Below are positions 59,894-64,000 of a stretch of DNA of 64,000 bases, in pieces. The notes beneath the pieces are model-generated. The model saw nothing but the letters and a program-made list of their open reading frames with translations. It was not told the DNA's origin and searched no databases. Position 1 is the first letter of the stretch, and each line of letters starts with the position of its first letter. The position numbers and the translations under genes are program-made. The stretch is from Bradyrhizobium tropiciagri. GTDB taxonomy: Bacteria > Pseudomonadota > Alphaproteobacteria > Rhizobiales > Xanthobacteraceae. The DNA is taken from the NCBI RefSeq assembly GCF_018130545.1, contig NZ_JAFCKF010000009.1, forward strand, positions 186,001 through 250,000. Reading direction: 5' to 3'.

Positions 59894-61045
59894 ATGCTCG
59901 CCCGTGACCAACGCACCCCGTTCTCGGACTGGTGGTGGACCGTCGACAAGTTGCTGCTTGTGGCGATCGCCGCGTTGATGCTGGCCGGGGTCATCCTGTC
60001 GCTGGCGGCAAGCCCGCCGGTGGCGACCCGGATCGGGCTCGATCCGTTCCACTTCTTCAACCGTCACGTCATGTTCCTGGTGCCGTCGCTGATCGTGCTG
60101 ATCGGGGTGTCGTTCATGACGCCGCGGCAGATCCGGCGCACCGCGCTGATCGTGTTCGCGGTCTCGATCGCGCTGATCGTGCTGACGCTGCTGGTCGGGC
60201 CCGAGGTTAAGGGCTCGCGGCGCTGGATCACGCTGCTGGGCGTCAACATCCAGGCCTCCGAAGCCGCAAAGCCCTCTTTCGTGATCGTCGCCGCCTGGCT
60301 GTTCGCGGAATCGACCAAGCGGCCGGAGATGCCGGCGACCTCGATGGCGCTGGTGCTCCTGATGATGCTGGTCACGCTCTTGGTCATGGAGCCCGACTTC
60401 GGCCAGACCATGCTGATCCTCACCGTGTGGGGCGCGCTGTTCTTCATCGCGGGCATGCGGATGATCTGGGTGTTCGGGCTCGCCGGCGCGGCGGGCGCGG
60501 GCCTGTTCGGCGCCTATCTGCTGGTGCCGCACGTCGCCGGCCGCATCAAGCGCTTCATGAATCCGGCCTCCGGCGACACCTTCCAGGTCGACACCGCGAT
60601 GGAAGCATTCTGGAACGGCGGCTGGTTCGGGCTCGGGCCGGGTGAGGGAATCGCAAAACGCAGCCTGCCGGACAGTCACACCGACTTCGTGTTTGCGGTC
60701 GCGGCGGAGGAATTCGGCATCATCCTCTGCCTGATGCTGGTCGCGCTGTTCGGCTTCATCGTGATCCGCACGCTGACCCGCGCCTATGCCACCGAGGACA
60801 TGTTCTCGCGCTTTGCGGCGTCGGGGCTTGCGATCCTGTTCGGTGTGCAGGCGACCATCAACATGGCGGTCAATCTGCAATTGATCCCGGCCAAGGGCAT
60901 GACGCTGCCGTTCATCTCCTATGGCGGCTCCTCCTTTGTTTCACTCGCCTATGGCGTCGGCATGATGCTGGCGCTGACGCGGCAGCGGCCGCGCACCGAG
61001 ATCGAATCGATGGAAGGCGCCAGCGCCCAGCGCGCCTACGCGTAG
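59894..61045 (+). CDS. ftsW: Septal peptidoglycan polymerase FtsW
   Basis: A 383-residue SEDS-family protein with ten membrane segments: WTVDKLLLVAIAALMLAGVI, VKGSRRWITLLGVNIQASE, MEPDFGQTMLILTVWGALFF, SLPDSHTDFVFAVAAEEFG and LPFISYGGSSFVSL. SEDS proteins polymerise lipid II with their class B PBP partner, here FtsI. ATG 59894 has GGGGA upstream; the longer frame to 59678 runs through the dispersed repeat and is rejected. Confidence 0.96.
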   Translation: MLARDQRTPFSDWWWTVDKLLLVAIAALMLAGVILSLAASPPVATRIGLDPFHFFNRHVMFLVPSLIVLIGVSFMTPRQIRRTALIVFAVSIALIVLTLLVGPEVKGSRRWITLLGVNIQASEAAKPSFVIVAAWLFAESTKRPEMPATSMALVLLMMLVTLLVMEPDFGQTMLILTVWGALFFIAGMRMIWVFGLAGAAGAGLFGAYLLVPHVAGRIKRFMNPASGDTFQVDTAMEAFWNGGWFGLGPGEGIAKRSLPDSHTDFVFAVAAEEFGIILCLMLVALFGFIVIRTLTRAYATEDMFSRFAASGLAILFGVQATINMAVNLQLIPAKGMTLPFISYGGSSFVSLAYGVGMMLALTRQRPRTEIESMEGASAQRAYA

Positions 61046-61080
61046 GTGACTGTGACGGCGGTGTCGGTTATCTGAATACC

Positions 61081-62181
61081 ATGGACAACGCGCCCCTGAT
61101 TCTGCTGGCGGCCGGCGGCACCGGCGGCCACCTGTTCCCGGCCGAAGCGCTCGCCGTGGAATTGATCCGGCGTGGCCTGCGGGTCCGGCTTGCCACCGAC
61201 GGCCGCGCGCTGCGCTATTCCGGCCTGTTCGGCCGCGAGAGCATCGACCTGGTGCCGAGCGCCACCGTGCGCAGCCGCAATCCCATCTCGCTGGCGCAGA
61301 CCGTGCTGATGCTCGGCTACGGTACTCTGGTTGCGGCCAATCTGGTGCGCCGGCTGAAGCCCGCGGCCGTGGTCGGCTTCGGCGGCTACCCGACCTTGCC
61401 GCCGCTGGTGGCGGCGCGGATGCTCGGCGTTCCCGGCATCATCCATGATGCCAATGCGGTGCTCGGCCGCGCCAACCGTTTCCTCTCCGGCCGCGTCAAC
61501 GCGATCGCGACCTCGCTGCCCGGCGTGCTCGATCGCGATCCCGCGCTGGCCGGCAAGGCGACCACCGTCGGCACGCCGATGCGCCCGGCGATCCTTGCCG
61601 CCGCAGCCGTGAAATACACGCCGCTCGAAGTGAACGGGCCGCTGCGCCTGCTCGTCGTCGGCGGCAGCCAGGGCGCGCGGGTGATGAGCGATATCGTGCC
61701 GCCTGCGATCGAGAAGCTCGCGCCCGAACTGTGGAGCCGCCTGATCATCACCCAGCAGGTGCGCGACGAGGACATGACGCGGGTGCGCGCGGTCTATGAC
61801 CGGCTCGAGATCAATGCCGAGCTGGCGCCGTTCTTCGCCGACCTGCCGGCACGCCTCGCCTCGAGCCAGCTGGTGATCTCGCGTTCCGGTGCCGGCACGG
61901 TCGCCGAGCTTGCCGCGATCGGGCGGCCCTCGATCCTGGTGCCGCTACCGGGCGCGATCGACCAGGACCAGTTCGCCAATGCCGGCGTGCTGTCGCAGGC
62001 GAACGGCGCGCTGCGCGTCGCGCAGAGCGATTTCACGCCGGAACGGCTCGCCGCCGAGATCTCGGCCTTCGCCGCCGAGCCCTCGAGGCTGACCGCGATG
62101 GCAGAGGCCGCGCGCGGCGTCGGCCGGCTCGATGCCGCCGAGCGGCTCGCCGATCTGGTTGCCAAAGTGGCCGGGATTTGA
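61081..62181 (+). CDS. murG: UDP-GlcNAc: MurNAc-pentapeptide undecaprenyl-PP GlcNAc transferase
   Basis: A 366-residue GT28 enzyme: AAGGTGGHLFPAEALA (the GGTGGH loop at 12-17), VGFGGYPTLPPLVAARMLG, HDANAVLGRANR, LLVVGGSQGARVMSDIVPP, and the donor-site segment VISRSGAGTVAELAAIGRPS with LPGAIDQDQFANA. It makes lipid II from lipid I on the inner leaflet. It starts 35 bases after ftsW. Confidence 0.97.
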   Translation: MDNAPLILLAAGGTGGHLFPAEALAVELIRRGLRVRLATDGRALRYSGLFGRESIDLVPSATVRSRNPISLAQTVLMLGYGTLVAANLVRRLKPAAVVGFGGYPTLPPLVAARMLGVPGIIHDANAVLGRANRFLSGRVNAIATSLPGVLDRDPALAGKATTVGTPMRPAILAAAAVKYTPLEVNGPLRLLVVGGSQGARVMSDIVPPAIEKLAPELWSRLIITQQVRDEDMTRVRAVYDRLEINAELAPFFADLPARLASSQLVISRSGAGTVAELAAIGRPSILVPLPGAIDQDQFANAGVLSQANGALRVAQSDFTPERLAAEISAFAAEPSRLTAMAEAARGVGRLDAAERLADLVAKVAGI

Positions 62182-62219
62182 TGCGGCAATCCGGCAGGAC
62201 GCCGGGGGAGATTTAGATC

Positions 62220-63059
62220 ATGACGGATCTGCTGATCCACTCCGTGTCGGAATTCTCGGACCTGATCCTCGAAGCGCTGCGCCTGGCGGATGCACGCAAT
62301 ATCGTCGAGATCGGCGCGGAGTATGGCGGCATGTCGGCACTGCTCGCCGATCATTGCAAGGCGCGCGGCGGTCAGCTCACCAGCATCGATCCGGCGCCGA
62401 AGCGCGAATTCCTCGATTGGGTGGCTGCCAATCCGGATGTGCGCCACGTGGCAAAGCCAAGCCTCGATGCGTTCGGCGAGATTGATGCGGCCGATGCCTG
62501 GATCGTCGATGGCGACCACAACTGGTACACCGTCTATCACGAGCTCCGGCTGATCGAGGCGATCAGCCGCCGCGCCGGCCGACCGGTGCTGGTCTTCCTG
62601 CACGATGTCGGCTGGCCCTGCGGACGGCGTGATATGTACTATGCGCCCGAGCAGATTCCGGCTGCGTATCGCCATCCGCACAGTTTCAATGCAGGTGCCA
62701 CGCTGGATAGGCCTGTGCTGGTCGAGGGCCGTGGATTTCGCGGCGCGGGCCTCGCCGCCTTCGCAAACGTCTCAGGTGGCGCGCGCAACGGCGTGATGAC
62801 CGCGATCGATGATTTCCTTGGCGAGGAGCTGGCGCAGGGCAGGGAGTTCGGCTTCGCCGAGATCCCCGCCGTGTTCGGCCTTGGCGTGCTGTTCGATATG
62901 AACGCCGCCTGGAGCGCACAGCTTGCCGAGTTCGTGCTGCCTTATCACCAGAACAAGCTGCTGCGCGTGCTCGAGACCAATCGCCTGCGCAATTATCTTC
63001 GCGTCATCGAGATGCAGGATGAATTCGCCGCGCGTGCTGTGCGGCCGGGAGCGGCGTAG
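62220..63059 (+). CDS. SAM-methyltransferase-like protein inserted between murG and murC
   Basis: A 279-residue protein with a Methyltransf_24/cephalosporin-hydroxylase-like N-terminal half: NIVEIGAEYGGMSALLADHC (motif I variant), QLTSIDPAPKREFLDW, then DAWIVDGDHNWYTVYHELRL and VLVFLHDVGWPCGRRDMYYA, which carries an HD/H metal-type arrangement. The C-terminal 100 residues are unassigned. GGGGGAGA precedes the ATG. Relatives are often found among surface-polysaccharide genes. The place between murG and murC is unusual, and murC follows after 223 bases. Confidence 0.75.
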   Translation: MTDLLIHSVSEFSDLILEALRLADARNIVEIGAEYGGMSALLADHCKARGGQLTSIDPAPKREFLDWVAANPDVRHVAKPSLDAFGEIDAADAWIVDGDHNWYTVYHELRLIEAISRRAGRPVLVFLHDVGWPCGRRDMYYAPEQIPAAYRHPHSFNAGATLDRPVLVEGRGFRGAGLAAFANVSGGARNGVMTAIDDFLGEELAQGREFGFAEIPAVFGLGVLFDMNAAWSAQLAEFVLPYHQNKLLRVLETNRLRNYLRVIEMQDEFAARAVRPGAA

Positions 63060-63067
63060 CCGCCGGG

Positions 63068-63286
63068 ATGACGATGTCCGTGATGCCAGATCTCAAGCAC
63101 TGGCCGATGGCCGATAACAGCGGCATTTCCGCGGCCGCGGGGCGGAAAAAGCCCTTGTCACGCAGGGGAAAAGCGGGGCATCCAGTAGTCGGCGCCGTCG
63201 CCAAGACGCGCATAGAGAAGCCAAATCGTCCGCTCCGCAGCGAAGCCCGCACCGGGCGGATGATGATGTCAGGAACCGGATCATGA
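63068..63286 (+). CDS. Doubtful short frame overlapping the murC start
   Basis: A 72-codon frame ([20 protein letters not shown], then basic residues) fills the gap before murC and ends in an ATGA overlap with the murC start codon. There is no clear ribosome-binding site and no recognised domain, and the composition is Arg/Lys/Gly-rich. It may be chance. It is noted because the overlap would couple it to murC. Confidence 0.2.
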   Translation: MTMSVMPDLKHWPMADNSGISAAAGRKKPLSRRGKAGHPVVGAVAKTRIEKPNRPLRSEARTGRMMMSGTGS

Positions 63287-64000
63287 GACTGCCGCGCGAG
63301 ATCGGACCCATTCACTTCGTCGGGATCGGCGGCATCGGCATGAGCGGCATCGCCGAGGTGCTGATCAATCTCGGCTACACCGTGCAGGGCTCCGACGCGT
63401 CGGACAATTACAATCTCGACCGGCTGCGCAAGAAGGGCGCCAAGGTCTCGGTCGGCCACACCGCCGAGAATGTCGACGGCGCCGACGTCGTCGTGGTCTC
63501 GACCGCGATCAAGCGCGACAATCCCGAGCTGATGGCGGCGCGCGAGCGGCGCATTCCGGTGGTGCGTCGCGCCGAAATGCTGGCGGAATTGATGCGGCTG
63601 AAGAGCTGCGTCGCGATCGCCGGCACCCATGGCAAGACCACGACGACCACGATGGTCGCGACCTTGCTCGATGCCGGCGGGCTCGATCCGACCGTGATCA
63701 ATGGCGGCATCATCAATGCCTATGGTTCCAACGCGCGGCTCGGCGCCGGCGACTGGATGGTGGTCGAAGCCGACGAGAGCGACGGCACCTTCCTGAAGCT
63801 ACCGTCCGACGTCGTCATCGTCACCAATATCGATCCCGAGCATCTCGATCACTTCAAGACCTTCGAAGCGATCCAGGACGCGTTCCGCAATTTCGTCGAG
63901 AACGTTCCGTTCTACGGCTTCGCCGTGATGTGCACCGATCATCCAGTGGTGCAAACCTTGGTCGGCAAGATCGAGGACCGCCGCATCATCACCTACGGAC
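63283..64000 (+). CDS. murC: UDP-MurNAc: L-alanine ligase, 5' part (runs off the window)
   Basis: The first 239 codons of MurC. N-terminal domain [63 protein letters not shown] loop GTHGKTTTT from residue 114; [29 protein letters not shown]. It adds L-Ala to UDP-MurNAc, the first stem-peptide step. AGGAACCGG precedes ATG 63283. The frame is intact to the right edge; the rest of the gene and presumably murB, ddl, ftsQAZ lie beyond. Confidence 0.97.
   Translation, partial: MRLPREIGPIHFVGIGGIGMSGIAEVLINLGYTVQGSDASDNYNLDRLRKKGAKVSVGHTAENVDGADVVVVSTAIKRDNPELMAARERRIPVVRRAEMLAELMRLKSCVAIAGTHGKTTTTTMVATLLDAGGLDPTVINGGIINAYGSNARLGAGDWMVVEADESDGTFLKLPSDVVIVTNIDPEHLDHFKTFEAIQDAFRNFVENVPFYGFAVMCTDHPVVQTLVGKIEDRRIITYG

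Overview
The window is chromosomal DNA from an alphaproteobacterium of the Bradyrhizobium type (Hyphomicrobiales, Nitrobacteraceae). This is inferred from the high G+C, the protein families (TAXI solute-binding protein, DUF4403, extensin-like lipoprotein, rhizobial lipid enzymes), several palindromic intergenic repeats that look like the small dispersed elements of Bradyrhizobium and Rhodopseudomonas genomes, and a sigma-EcfG-type promoter. I see no phage, plasmid, IS element, CRISPR array, tRNA or rRNA gene.

Layout. 1-7.6 kb: a small secreted protein behind a duplicated operator, a branched-chain amino-acid-type ABC binding protein, a DUF4403 protein, an L,D-transpeptidase, an acyltransferase-3 membrane protein and a TAXI binding protein. 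7.7-13.3 kb: a membrane-lipid block with a GT4 glycosyltransferase, a PmtA-like methyltransferase, a small membrane protein with Mpo1-like histidine spacing, and a GSAM-like aminotransferase divergent from phosphatidylserine decarboxylase, the last two sharing a start region. 13.3-19.7 kb: an EamA exporter, an Ada-type zinc/AraC protein lacking any repair domain, a Nudix hydrolase with a long acidic tail, a winged-helix/TPR regulator, a DUF4242 protein and a methyltransferase. 19.7-28.2 kb: mainly envelope and secreted proteins (FecR-like, Cys-rich, YciB, membrane AraC regulator, two divergent DUF2147-like paralogues, a 31-residue membrane peptide with its own EcfG-type promoter, extensin-like lipoprotein).

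28.2-45.5 kb: a response regulator, a degenerate SDR, a natural Baeyer-Villiger monooxygenase/esterase fusion, a GNAT protein, then an efflux block: TetR with a perfect 23-bp operator, EmrA/EmrB-type pump, an ABC exporter behind a possible leader peptide, and a MATE pump. TauE/SafE, alpha/beta hydrolase, DUF2721 and DUF1254 proteins follow. 45.6-48.2 kb: a free-standing 59-residue sigma region 1.1-like protein, the RNase P RNA gene, and a YciI (DGPF) protein with its ECF42-type sigma factor.

48.5-64 kb: an AmpD-like amidase, then the division and cell-wall (dcw) cluster rsmH-ftsL-ftsI-murE-murF-mraY-murD-(membrane protein)-ftsW-murG-(methyltransferase-like)-murC, with murC running off the right edge. 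Together these genes make lipid II, flip or polymerise it at the septum, and recycle muropeptides. The cluster is interrupted by two non-dcw genes and three different dispersed palindromes.

All assignments rest on reading motifs; no database search was run. Start codons were chosen from ribosome-binding sites and family N-termini and are flagged where doubtful.
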